64,000 nucleotides of DNA from Thiemannella venezuelensis (GTDB lineage Bacteria > Actinomycetota > Actinomycetes > Streptosporangiales > Streptosporangiaceae), in contig NZ_JACHJJ010000005.1 of the NCBI RefSeq assembly GCF_014203605.1, positions 1 to 64,000 of the forward strand, in the 5' to 3' direction. The notes beneath the pieces are model-generated. The model searched no databases, was not told the DNA's origin, and saw nothing but the letters and a program-made list of their open reading frames with translations. The position numbers and the translations under genes were made by a program. Of the stretch, positions 26,131 through 34,372 are shown one piece after another; position 1 is the stretch's first letter; each line of letters opens with the position of its first letter.

Positions 26131-28434
26131 ATGGTGAAGCGCAGCATCTCCATCAGAGGCGCCCGTACGAACAACCTCCGCGACCTGGATGCGGAGATCC
26201 CGCGGAACCGCCTCGTCGTCTTCGCGGGCCTGTCGGGCTCGGGCAAGTCGTCGCTGGTCTTCGACACGATCGCGGCGGAGGCGGGTTACCAGCTCAACGA
26301 CACCTTTCCTCCGTTCACGAGGAACCGGCTCCCGAAGTGGACGCGCCCCGACGTGGAGCACATCGACGGGCTCTCCCCGGTGGTGGTGATCGGCCAGCGG
26401 CGCATCGGCGGCAACGCGCGCTCCACGGTCGGCACGATCACCGACACCTGGACCTACCTGCGGCTGCTGTTCTCGCGACTCGGTGAACCCCACGTGGGCG
26501 AGTCGAACCGCTTCTCGTTCAACGACCCGGCCGGGATGTGCCCGACGTGCTCGGGGCTCGGTGAGGTCGTCTCCCCCGCCGTCGACCGGTTCCTCGACCT
26601 GGACAAGTCGCTCCGGCAGGGCGCGATCCGCCTGCCGGGCTTCGGCGAAGGGGGTTACTGGTACGCGCAGTACGCCGACATCGGCACCTTCAGCCCGGAC
26701 ACGCCGCTGCGGGACTGGAGCCGGGACGAGCGGAACGCCCTGCTCCACGGCGGAGAGGCGGCGGCGCGGCTGGGGCGGAGGCCGCCCAGGGACTACGAGG
26801 GGGTCGTCGAGCGATTCGAGCGGATATATCTGCACACCTCGGACAACATGTCCGAGCGCAAGCAGGAGACGATCCGCCGGTTCACCCGGTCCGAGGTCTG
26901 CCCCGACTGCGGCGGGGACCGGCTCAACGAGCAGTCCCGCTCCGTCACCGTCCTGGGCCGCACGATCGGCGAGATGTCCCGCATGGAGATCGCCGAACTC
27001 GCCGGACTCGTCCGGGGCGTCGACGCGCCGCAGGTCGCCCCCGTCGTGGCCGCGCTGGTCTCCAGGCTCGACGCCATGGACGCCATCGGGCTGGGCTACC
27101 TCGCCCTGGCCCGCGCGACCACGACGCTGTCGGGCGGCGAGTCCCAGCGCGTCAAGATCGTGAAGCACCTCGGCTCCAGCCTCACCGAGATGATCTACGT
27201 GTTCGACGAGCCCACGGTCGGGCTCCACCCCACCGACGTCGAGTCCGTGACGAGACTGCTCGGGCGGCTGCGCGACAGCGGCAACAGCGTCCTCGTCGTC
27301 GAGCACGACCCCGCCGTGATGGCGGTCGCCGACCAGATCATCGAGATCGGTCCCGGCGCCGGAGCCGACGGAGGCCGGCTCGTCTTCCAGGGCACCTTCG
27401 AGGAGCTCCGGCAGGCCGGCACGCACACCGGCCGCGCGCTCTCCCGGGGCCGTCCCCGCGGGAAGGCCCCGCGTACGGCCGGGCGGACGATCAGGATCGC
27501 CGGAGCGACCCGCAACAACCTGCGGAACGTCACCGTGGACGTCCCCGTCGGCGTGATGACCGCCCTCACCGGCGTCGCGGGCTCCGGGAAGTCCAGCCTC
27601 GCCGCCGAGCTGGTCGAGCAGCACGACGTCACCGTCATCGACCAGAGGCCCGTCGGCACCAACCGCCGGTCCACCCCCGTCACCTACACCGGCATCGCTC
27701 CGGCCGTCCGCAGGCTGTTCGCCCGGCACAACGGCGTCCCCGCCGCCCTGTTCAGCGCGAACTCGGAAGGGGCCTGCCCCGGATGCGACGGTCTCGGGAT
27801 CGTCTACACCGACCTGGCCTTCATGGACGGCCAGGAGGCCGTCTGCGAGGTGTGCCGCGGGCGGCGCTTCGTTCCCGAGGTGCTCGCCCACACCGTCGAC
27901 GGCCTGTCCATCGCCGACGTCGACGCCCTCTCCGTCGACCAGGCCGTGCGCCGGCTGCCGGACGAGGCCGTCGTCAAGGCCCTCCGGCACCTGTCGGAGG
28001 TCGGTCTCGGCTACCTCCGGCTGGGCCAGTCGCTCACCACGCTCTCGGGAGGGGAGTGCCAGCGCCTCAAAATCGCCAGGGAACTGCGCGACAGCGAGCA
28101 GCCCGCGGTCTACCTGCTCGACGAGCCCACGACGGGCCTGCATCCCGGCGACATCGACACCCTGCTCCATGTGCTGGACACGCTCACCGGGCAGGGGCAC
28201 ACCGTCGTGGTGATCGAGCACGACCTGGACGTCGTCCGGCACGCCGACTGGTTGGTCGATCTGGGGCCGGGAGCGGGAAGGCACGGCGGGACGGTCCTCT
28301 ACGAGGGGCCCGTCTCGGACTACGGGCAGGACGCCGGCACGCCGACGGCTCGGGCGCTCGCGGCCCGCGCCCGGACGGGCCGGGGCCGGGACGGGGACGT
28401 CCCCGCGCCCGCCGGGCCGTCATCCGCGCGCTGA
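26131..28434 (+). CDS. UvrA2-like excinuclease ATPase (drug-resistance type)
   Basis: The 767-residue protein has two ABC ATPase halves. The first has Walker A GLSGSGKSS, signature LSGGESQRVKIV and Walker B VFDEPTVGLHP; the second has GVAGSGKSS, LSGGECQRLKIA and LLDEPTTGLHP. Zinc-finger Cys pairs are present (CPTC, CPDC, CPGC...CEVC). It is about 180 residues shorter than UvrA1, and the usual UvrB-contact region appears reduced. This fits the UvrA2/DrrC group that protects against DNA-binding drugs rather than canonical repair. No uvrB or uvrC is nearby. The divergent WYL regulator probably controls it. Confidence 0.93.
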   Translation: MVKRSISIRGARTNNLRDLDAEIPRNRLVVFAGLSGSGKSSLVFDTIAAEAGYQLNDTFPPFTRNRLPKWTRPDVEHIDGLSPVVVIGQRRIGGNARSTVGTITDTWTYLRLLFSRLGEPHVGESNRFSFNDPAGMCPTCSGLGEVVSPAVDRFLDLDKSLRQGAIRLPGFGEGGYWYAQYADIGTFSPDTPLRDWSRDERNALLHGGEAAARLGRRPPRDYEGVVERFERIYLHTSDNMSERKQETIRRFTRSEVCPDCGGDRLNEQSRSVTVLGRTIGEMSRMEIAELAGLVRGVDAPQVAPVVAALVSRLDAMDAIGLGYLALARATTTLSGGESQRVKIVKHLGSSLTEMIYVFDEPTVGLHPTDVESVTRLLGRLRDSGNSVLVVEHDPAVMAVADQIIEIGPGAGADGGRLVFQGTFEELRQAGTHTGRALSRGRPRGKAPRTAGRTIRIAGATRNNLRNVTVDVPVGVMTALTGVAGSGKSSLAAELVEQHDVTVIDQRPVGTNRRSTPVTYTGIAPAVRRLFARHNGVPAALFSANSEGACPGCDGLGIVYTDLAFMDGQEAVCEVCRGRRFVPEVLAHTVDGLSIADVDALSVDQAVRRLPDEAVVKALRHLSEVGLGYLRLGQSLTTLSGGECQRLKIARELRDSEQPAVYLLDEPTTGLHPGDIDTLLHVLDTLTGQGHTVVVIEHDLDVVRHADWLVDLGPGAGRHGGTVLYEGPVSDYGQDAGTPTARALAARARTGRGRDGDVPAPAGPSSAR

Positions 28435-28457
28435 CCGTCCGCGGCGGGCGGCCGGGT

Positions 28458-28916
28458 TCAGGGAGTGCCCGCCCGGTCGGGACGGCTCGCCTGGAGGGAC
28501 TCGATGCAGCGGCCCAGCAGGGCGATCAGCGTCTCCCTCTCCTCCGCGCTGAACTCGGCGGCGAGCCCCCGCTCGACCCGCACCGCACGGGTGTCCCCGT
28601 CGGCCAGCACCCGTTCGCCCTTCTCGGTGAGCCGGGTCTCCAGGATGTTCTTGTGCCACTCGTGCGGAGTGCGCTCGATGAGGCCGTTCTCCTGGAGGTT
28701 CTTGAGCACGGTGTTCATGGTCGGCGGGGTGACGGCGCACGCGCGGGCGAGCGCGGCGGCCGAGATGCCGGGACTCTGCGACAGGTGCAGCAGCGCCGCG
28801 TACTGCGACACCGTCAGGTGAGCCGGCTTCAGTGCGGCGTGCTTGGCCGCGCTGAGCGCCTGCTCGGCGCGCTTGAGGTGGGAGCCCAGGCGCTCCGGTA
28901 GCGGCATCGAGGTCAT
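28458..28916 (-). CDS. MarR-family transcriptional regulator
   Basis: The 152-residue winged-helix repressor contains LTVSQYAALLHLSQSPGISAAALARACAVTPPTMNTVLKNLQENGLI (helix-turn-helix), a wing around HEWHKNILETRLTEKGERVL, and a C-terminal dimer helix. It is divergent from the SMP-30-like gene. A palindrome, ATTAGAGCTCTAAT, in the shared intergenic region is the obvious operator. Confidence 0.92.
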   Translation of the reverse strand: MTSMPLPERLGSHLKRAEQALSAAKHAALKPAHLTVSQYAALLHLSQSPGISAAALARACAVTPPTMNTVLKNLQENGLIERTPHEWHKNILETRLTEKGERVLADGDTRAVRVERGLAAEFSAEERETLIALLGRCIESLQASRPDRAGTP

Positions 28917-28949
28917 CCCTGCATGGTAACGGCCCGGAAGGTTCGTATG

Positions 28950-28978
28950 TTGACATGCATTAGAGCTCTAATTATTGT
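28950..28978 (+). promoter_or_regulatory. promoter with embedded MarR operator
   Basis: TTGACA at 28950-28955 and TATTGT at 28973-28978 are separated by exactly 17 bases, a good housekeeping-type promoter. The spacer contains the perfect 14-base palindrome ATTAGAGCTCTAAT (28959-28972). A repressor bound there would block RNA polymerase. The promoter reads towards the SMP-30-like gene. Confidence 0.75.
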
Positions 28979-29037
28979 TCGTGCACAGGTTAAGAGTAGA
29001 TATTTAATGTAGATGAGTGTACGAACGGAGAAGTATC

Positions 29038-30078
29038 GTGTACCGCCTCCGCCGGTCCGTCGCCGCCGCGACCGCGGCCCTCGCCGCCACCCTGTCCTGC
29101 GTCCCGGCCGCCCAGGCGGCGCCGGCCGCCGTGACCACCGTGCCCGCCGCGGCCGGTTCGTCCGCGCCGGCCGCCCTCGGGACGCACCCCCGGATCTCCA
29201 CGGCGTACGAACTGCCGGGGGACCGGGTCTACCCCGAGGGCATCGCCGCCGACCCGCGCACCGGCGACCTCTACGCCGGATCCTTCGCCGACGGCACGGT
29301 CTTCAGGATGACGCCGGGACGGCGCACGGCCCAGGTCTTCCTGCCGGCGGGCGCGGACGGCCGCCGCACCGCCAACGGCCTGAAGGTGGACCGGCTCGGA
29401 CGGCTCTGGGTGACCGACTCCACCACCGGGGTCTCCGTGTACGACACGCGCAGCCGCCGCCTGCTGGCCCGTTTCGAGGTCCCGGGGCACGACGCGCGCT
29501 TCGTCAACGACCTCGCCATCACCCCCGACGGCAGCGCCTACCTGACCGACAGCGTCCGGGCCGTGGTCTACCGCGTCACCCCCGAGCAACTGGCCGGGGC
29601 GGGCGGCGAACCCGTCGCGCTCACGCCCCGCTTCGACCTGGGCGGCGTCCTCGACGCGCACGCGCCCGGCGCGTTCACCCTGAACGGGATCGTCGCCGAC
29701 CGGTCCGGACGCCACCTGCTGACCGTGGACATGACCGGCGGCGATCTCTACCGCCTCGACCCCGCCTCGGGAGAGGTCCGCCGGGTCGCCCTGCGCGGCG
29801 GCGACATGCTCCACGCCGACGGCCTGGAGCTGCAGGACGGCAGGCTCTGGGTCGTCCACAACACCGACGACGCCATCAGCCGGTGGCGGGTCTCCGGGGA
29901 CGGCTCCTCGGCCCGGATGGAGCGGCGGGTGACCGACGAGGCGCTGCAGCTCCCGACGACGCTGGTGCGCTCCCGCGGGACGCTCTACGTGGTCCGCTCG
30001 CAGTTCGACAAGGGCGGCCCGCTGGGAGAGGGCACCCCGCAGCGGCCGTTCACCGTCGCCGCCGTGCGCGGTCTCTGA
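29038..30078 (+). CDS. secreted SMP-30/gluconolactonase-like beta-propeller protein
   Basis: The 346-residue protein starts with a signal peptide (about 1-30, ending AAQAAPA). A six-bladed propeller of the SMP-30/strictosidine synthase-like class follows: VYPEGIAADPRTGDLYAGSF, NGLKVDRLGRLWVTDS, FVNDLAITPDGSAYLTDS, LNGIVADRSGRHLLTVD, HADGLELQDGRLWVVHN. Conserved Glu, Asn and Asp positions for the metal are present, so lactonase-like activity is possible. GGAG seven bases upstream selects the GTG at 29038 over one at 29017. Repressed, by inference, by the divergent MarR. Confidence 0.88.
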   Translation: MYRLRRSVAAATAALAATLSCVPAAQAAPAAVTTVPAAAGSSAPAALGTHPRISTAYELPGDRVYPEGIAADPRTGDLYAGSFADGTVFRMTPGRRTAQVFLPAGADGRRTANGLKVDRLGRLWVTDSTTGVSVYDTRSRRLLARFEVPGHDARFVNDLAITPDGSAYLTDSVRAVVYRVTPEQLAGAGGEPVALTPRFDLGGVLDAHAPGAFTLNGIVADRSGRHLLTVDMTGGDLYRLDPASGEVRRVALRGGDMLHADGLELQDGRLWVVHNTDDAISRWRVSGDGSSARMERRVTDEALQLPTTLVRSRGTLYVVRSQFDKGGPLGEGTPQRPFTVAAVRGL

Positions 30079-30120
30079 GCCGCTCCGCCCGCGGGCGGAG
30101 CCCGGCTCCGTCCGGCGGGA

Positions 30121-31545
30121 TCAGGGCCGGTCGCGGTTCAGCACGACGTAGCCGTCGCGCTCGAAGACGACCCGGTACCCGTTCCGCTTCAGGAGGCCGA
30201 CGCGGGCCACCTGCTCGTCGCGGGTCGTGAAGGGGAAGGTCTTCCTTCCGGTGTCCGCCACCACCCACGGGGCCCAGCGGGGCTCGCGGTCCCACAGCAG
30301 CACGCGCGTGCGCGAGGTGAGCGCGGGCCCGACGTAGTTGGCCGCCTCGACCAGCGCGCCGTCCGGCACGGCCGCCGCGGCCTCGGTGGCCGCGGGTGCC
30401 CGATGGCCCGCGGGAGTGATCCTCCCGTAGGCGAAGAACGGCAGTGCCGCGACGGCGACGGCCACGAGGGCGGTGGCCGCCGGGACCCTCAGGCGGGCGG
30501 GCGCCGTACGCCGTATCCCGTCGGCGGCGGCGCAGAAGAGCACCACCGCGAGAAACGCGTTGTAGTGGTACTCGGTCCCCCACCAGTTCGGAAAGGAGCT
30601 CGCCAGCATCCGCGCGGCCAGCAGCGGCACCGCGATGAGCACCATCGGCGACAGCAGGCACAGGAACAGGACCATCGCGCCCAGCAGGAGCATCGTGGTC
30701 AGCTTCTCCGGAGGGGTGCCGAGCAGCGCGAGCGCGTCCAGCGGGCTGCTCAGCAGGTGCCCCGCGGCCGACGGCAGGTCGGCTCCCAGCGCGCCGTAGG
30801 CCCAGTAGTAGTCCTCCCGCCCGCCGAACGCCGGGATGAGGACCCTGCTCGTCACGATGACGGCGCCCAGGCCGGCGGCCACCAGCGCCGGCCCGGCCTT
30901 CCACCGCCGGGTGGCGAGCAGGAAGATCCCGTAACCGGCGACGACCAGCCCCATGTCCTCCTTGACGCACAGCAGCAGCGCGCCGGCGAGGACGGCCTGC
31001 CCGGTCCGCCCGGCGTCGTGGCGCTCGATCATCCACGCGGTGAGCACGGGCGCGAAGGCCACCTCGTGGAAGTCGAAGACGACGGCCTCGGCCACGGGCC
31101 ACGAGAGCGCGTAGGCGACCGCCGTCAGGTGCGCGGCCGCCGTCCCCAGCCGCCGCCGGACGAACAGCCACAGCGGAGGCACGGCCGCCGCCATCAGCGC
31201 GCCCTGGAGGACGAGCAGGGTCTCGGGTCCGTCGTGCAGCCAGTAGAAGGGCGCCAGCAGCGCCAGGATCGGCGACCAGTGGTCCCCCAGGACCGGGAAC
31301 TCCCACCCGAAGCCGTTGTGCACCCCCTTGGCGATCGAGACGGGAAGCCCGAAGCGCGAGTAGGAGCGGACGGCCTGGTCGAAGATGACGAGGTCGTAGG
31401 TCCCCAGGTGGAACGTGCGCAGGCGGATCAGGCTCACGGCCGAGTAGAGGACCGCGGCCGATGCGGTGATCACGCCCACGGTGAGCGCCGCCCGGTCGCC
31501 GCGGGGGAGCAGGCGGGTCGTCGCCGACCGGATCGTGCTTCTCAC
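30121..31545 (-). CDS. DUF2079 polytopic membrane protein
   Basis: The 474-residue membrane protein has about ten helices, with the DUF2079 start TYDLVIFDQAVRSYSRFG, HNGFGWEFPVLGDHWSPI and NWWGTEYHYN. The layout (loop with acidic residues after the first helix, then many helices and a soluble tail) resembles GT-C-fold glycosyltransferases, to which DUF2079 has been related, but activity is not established. It runs in the same direction as the PerM-like gene upstream, 108 bases away. Confidence 0.85.
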   Translation of the reverse strand: MRSTIRSATTRLLPRGDRAALTVGVITASAAVLYSAVSLIRLRTFHLGTYDLVIFDQAVRSYSRFGLPVSIAKGVHNGFGWEFPVLGDHWSPILALLAPFYWLHDGPETLLVLQGALMAAAVPPLWLFVRRRLGTAAAHLTAVAYALSWPVAEAVVFDFHEVAFAPVLTAWMIERHDAGRTGQAVLAGALLLCVKEDMGLVVAGYGIFLLATRRWKAGPALVAAGLGAVIVTSRVLIPAFGGREDYYWAYGALGADLPSAAGHLLSSPLDALALLGTPPEKLTTMLLLGAMVLFLCLLSPMVLIAVPLLAARMLASSFPNWWGTEYHYNAFLAVVLFCAAADGIRRTAPARLRVPAATALVAVAVAALPFFAYGRITPAGHRAPAATEAAAAVPDGALVEAANYVGPALTSRTRVLLWDREPRWAPWVVADTGRKTFPFTTRDEQVARVGLLKRNGYRVVFERDGYVVLNRDRP

Positions 31546-31653
31546 AGCAGGCCAGCGTAACCGCTCCCGGCGGCGGCCGGTCGCCGGTCCGCCGCCGGTT
31601 CCGCCGCGGCCGCCAGGTCCGGGTACGGCCCGCCGCCGCGGTGCCCGTGCCGG

Positions 31654-32961
31654 TCAGAGGCGTTCCTGGCGGGGCAGGACCACCTCGCGCAGGATGAGCA
31701 GGACCGCGGCGGCGATCGGGATCCCGAGCAGCGCGCCGATCACGCCGAGCAGCGCACCGCCCAGGAGCGCGCCCACGACCGTGGCCAGCGGCGGGACGTC
31801 CACCGAGCTCAGCATCACCTTCGGGGCGATCAGGTAGTTCTCGACCTGCTGGTAGACGGTGAAGAAGACGATGCACACGATGCCGACCGTGGGGGAGACG
31901 AAGAACCCGACGAGCGAGGCCACGCCCGCGCCGATGAAGGCGCCGACCATCGGGATCAGGTCGGTCAGGGCCACGATCAGGGCGAGGGCCAGCGCGTACG
32001 GCACCCGCATGATGCTCAGGAAGAGGAAGGTCGTCACCCCGGCGATCAGCGAGACGATCAGGTTCCCGGCGACGTAGCCGCCGATCCGCTGGATGATCTC
32101 GTCGCCGAGCAGCCGGGTCCGGGTCCGGCGGGACCGGGGCACCAGCCGGTAGCCCATCTCCTTGATGGAGGTGAGCGAGCCGAGGAAGTAGAGGGTGAGG
32201 ACGAGCACGGTCAGCGAGTTGAAGACCGCGCCGAGCAGGACCGTGCCCAGGCCGAGCACGCCGCCGAACATCTGGGTGCCGAAGTCGCCGCTGGTGACGT
32301 ACTGCTGGAGCTTCTCCAGCAGCTGGAAGCGCTGGTCGAGGTCGCGGACCAGGGGATTGTCCTGCAGCTCCTGGACGTAGCGGGGGACGTTCTCCACGAA
32401 CTCGGTGAACTGCGTGGTCAGCGGGGGCACGACCGCAAGCCCGAAGACGACGAAGAGCGCGATGACGCCGAGGAAGACCACGGTGATCGCGAGCAGGCGC
32501 GACAGGTTGCGCCGCTGGAGGGCTTCGACGGCCGGGTTCAGGCCGACGGCGAGGAAGAGCGAGACCACGATCAGGAGGAGCACCGAGCCCGCGCTCGCGA
32601 CGGCCTGCACCAGCCACCAGGCGGTGAGCACGCCCAGGGCCGCGGTGAAGCCGAAGACGAACGGGCTGCCCCGCATCGACCGGCCGGGACGTCCGAAGGG
32701 CCCGTCGGCGATGGTCGTGTCGAAGGAGGCGTCCGCGGGGTCGCGCAGGGGGGCCGACGGAGCCGGGGCGGGCCCCGTCTCACCCGGGGAGGGCAGGGGG
32801 CCGGCCGAGGTGAGGATCGGCTCCGCGGCCGGGGCGAGGACCTGCCCGGTGGCCGGGACGGTCTCGACGGCGGGGGGCGGCGCGGCCGCCGGAGGTTCCG
32901 CTGCGGAGGTCTCCTGGGGCCCCGGCGCCGGCGGTCCGCCGGGGGAGGTGGGTTCGGGCAC
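31654..32961 (-). CDS. AI-2E family transporter (PerM-like)
   Basis: The 435-residue protein has a disordered Pro/Ala-rich N-terminus (about 1-85), then the PerM/AI-2E exporter core of about eight helices with PPLTTQFTEFVENVPRYVQELQDNP between them. IQRIGGYVAGNLIVSLIAG, LALIVALTDLIPMVGAFIG and YQQVENYLIAPKVM are typical. Substrates are unknown outside a few cases; the autoinducer name should not be taken literally here. Confidence 0.9.
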   Translation of the reverse strand: MPEPTSPGGPPAPGPQETSAAEPPAAAPPPAVETVPATGQVLAPAAEPILTSAGPLPSPGETGPAPAPSAPLRDPADASFDTTIADGPFGRPGRSMRGSPFVFGFTAALGVLTAWWLVQAVASAGSVLLLIVVSLFLAVGLNPAVEALQRRNLSRLLAITVVFLGVIALFVVFGLAVVPPLTTQFTEFVENVPRYVQELQDNPLVRDLDQRFQLLEKLQQYVTSGDFGTQMFGGVLGLGTVLLGAVFNSLTVLVLTLYFLGSLTSIKEMGYRLVPRSRRTRTRLLGDEIIQRIGGYVAGNLIVSLIAGVTTFLFLSIMRVPYALALALIVALTDLIPMVGAFIGAGVASLVGFFVSPTVGIVCIVFFTVYQQVENYLIAPKVMLSSVDVPPLATVVGALLGGALLGVIGALLGIPIAAAVLLILREVVLPRQERL

Positions 32962-33038
32962 GATCGTTCACTGCCCTTATCTTGGGGGAAATAGTCGGAT
33001 AATGGAGGAATCGCGACGTCGGCGGCGGCCCGCACCGG

Positions 33039-34262
33039 TCAGCCCATGCTGACGTACCGGCGGGGGCGCAGGGCGTGGCCGCGCAGGGCCGCCAGGGCGG
33101 CGGAGCGCCCCGCGGCGGTGAGCTCACCGCCCGAGCGGAGGTCGAAGGCGTCCAGCCGGAGGGCCAGCTCGGCCAGGGAGGCCTCGAGGTCGGGCCGGCG
33201 CCACTCCTCGCAGCCGATCACGGCGATCACGCTCTCGCTGTCGGCGGGACGGCCGTCGGCCAGCAGCATGAGCGCCACCTCCCGGGCGGAGGCCCCGAGG
33301 TCGTGCTCCCGGGCCACCGGGGCCAGCAGTGTGGCCGTGGCGGCCTCCCAGAGCAGGCCCGGGTCGCCGAGCAGGCGCCGCCCGCCGGCGGTGGCCGCCA
33401 GCGCCGGGCCGGTCCGGTGCAGCGCCTCCATCTCCTGCGCGGCGGCCAGGGCCGCGTCCAGCTCGGCGTCGCTCCAGCGGCCGTCCGACAGCACCGCCAG
33501 CACCGGGCGGACCGGGTCTCCCTCCGGGGTCAGCGGGATCCCGGAGGGTGCCGTGCCCAGCCGGAGCAGCCGCCGCAGCACCTCCAGGCAGTCGCCGTCC
33601 GGGACGGGGATCGGGGCGTGCAGGCGGACCTCGAACGGCTGGGCCAGCTCGCGCCAGGCCGTGCCCCGGCCCAGCACCCAGCGGTTCAGCCGCTCGCCCT
33701 GGACCCGGTGGAGCCAGTTGTCCCCGCCCAGTTCGGCGCGGGGCGTGGTGAGCCAGCGGCGGGTCAGCGCCGCCCGGTCGGCCGCGGCCCCGGGGGCGAG
33801 CCCACCGGAGACGATGGCGAGCTCCAGCGCGGCCGAGCAGGCGCCGTGCGCGCCCAGCTCCTCCGGACCCATGATGGAGCTCCAGCGCAGCTCCGGCACG
33901 TCGGGCGGGAGCACCCCGGTGGCGTCCAGGGCCGCCTGGTAGGCGGCCAGGCCCGCGTCCTCGCCGGAGCGGGCGTAGGTGCGCAGGATCTGCGCCGTCA
34001 TGGGAGCGGCGCAGAGCGCGGCGTAGCGCTCCAGGCCGCCGCGCAGGAGCAGCCGCCCCAGCGCCCGGGCGATCGCGGGGCGGTCGCCGCTCACCTTGGT
34101 GGGCAGCGTGTACCAGAGGAACTCGCACACGTTGAGCTCGGTGATGGTCTCCAGCGGCTCGCCGCCGGTGAGCCACTCGATCGCGCTCCGGGCGTACTCG
34201 GCGTAGTCGGGTTCGGACCGCTCCATCTCGACCAGGAGCGCAGCCACGTCCGGTGCAGGCAT
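33039..34262 (-). CDS. conserved actinobacterial hypothetical protein
   Basis: Soluble helical protein of 407 residues, rich in Leu, Ala and Arg. Recognisable segments are NVCEFLWYTLPTKVSGDR, WSSIMGPEELGAHGACSAALELAI and RWLTTPRAELGGDNWLHRVQGERLNRWVLGRG. No catalytic motif, membrane helix or known domain is evident. It lies between PerM-like and PMT genes and runs in the same direction as both; the family is known to me only as hypothetical. Start at the first ATG with in-frame protein-like sequence. Confidence 0.75.
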   Translation of the reverse strand: MPAPDVAALLVEMERSEPDYAEYARSAIEWLTGGEPLETITELNVCEFLWYTLPTKVSGDRPAIARALGRLLLRGGLERYAALCAAPMTAQILRTYARSGEDAGLAAYQAALDATGVLPPDVPELRWSSIMGPEELGAHGACSAALELAIVSGGLAPGAAADRAALTRRWLTTPRAELGGDNWLHRVQGERLNRWVLGRGTAWRELAQPFEVRLHAPIPVPDGDCLEVLRRLLRLGTAPSGIPLTPEGDPVRPVLAVLSDGRWSDAELDAALAAAQEMEALHRTGPALAATAGGRRLLGDPGLLWEAATATLLAPVAREHDLGASAREVALMLLADGRPADSESVIAVIGCEEWRRPDLEASLAELALRLDAFDLRSGGELTAAGRSAALAALRGHALRPRRYVSMG

Positions 34263-34372
34263 GCTTCGCAGTCTGCCGTATGCCGGCCTGCCCTGACGAT
34301 GAACGTGACGTAGTGGATCGCGCACGTCGCCTACCCTACGAAATCAGCTCTAAGCGGCTCGTATGCGAACGG

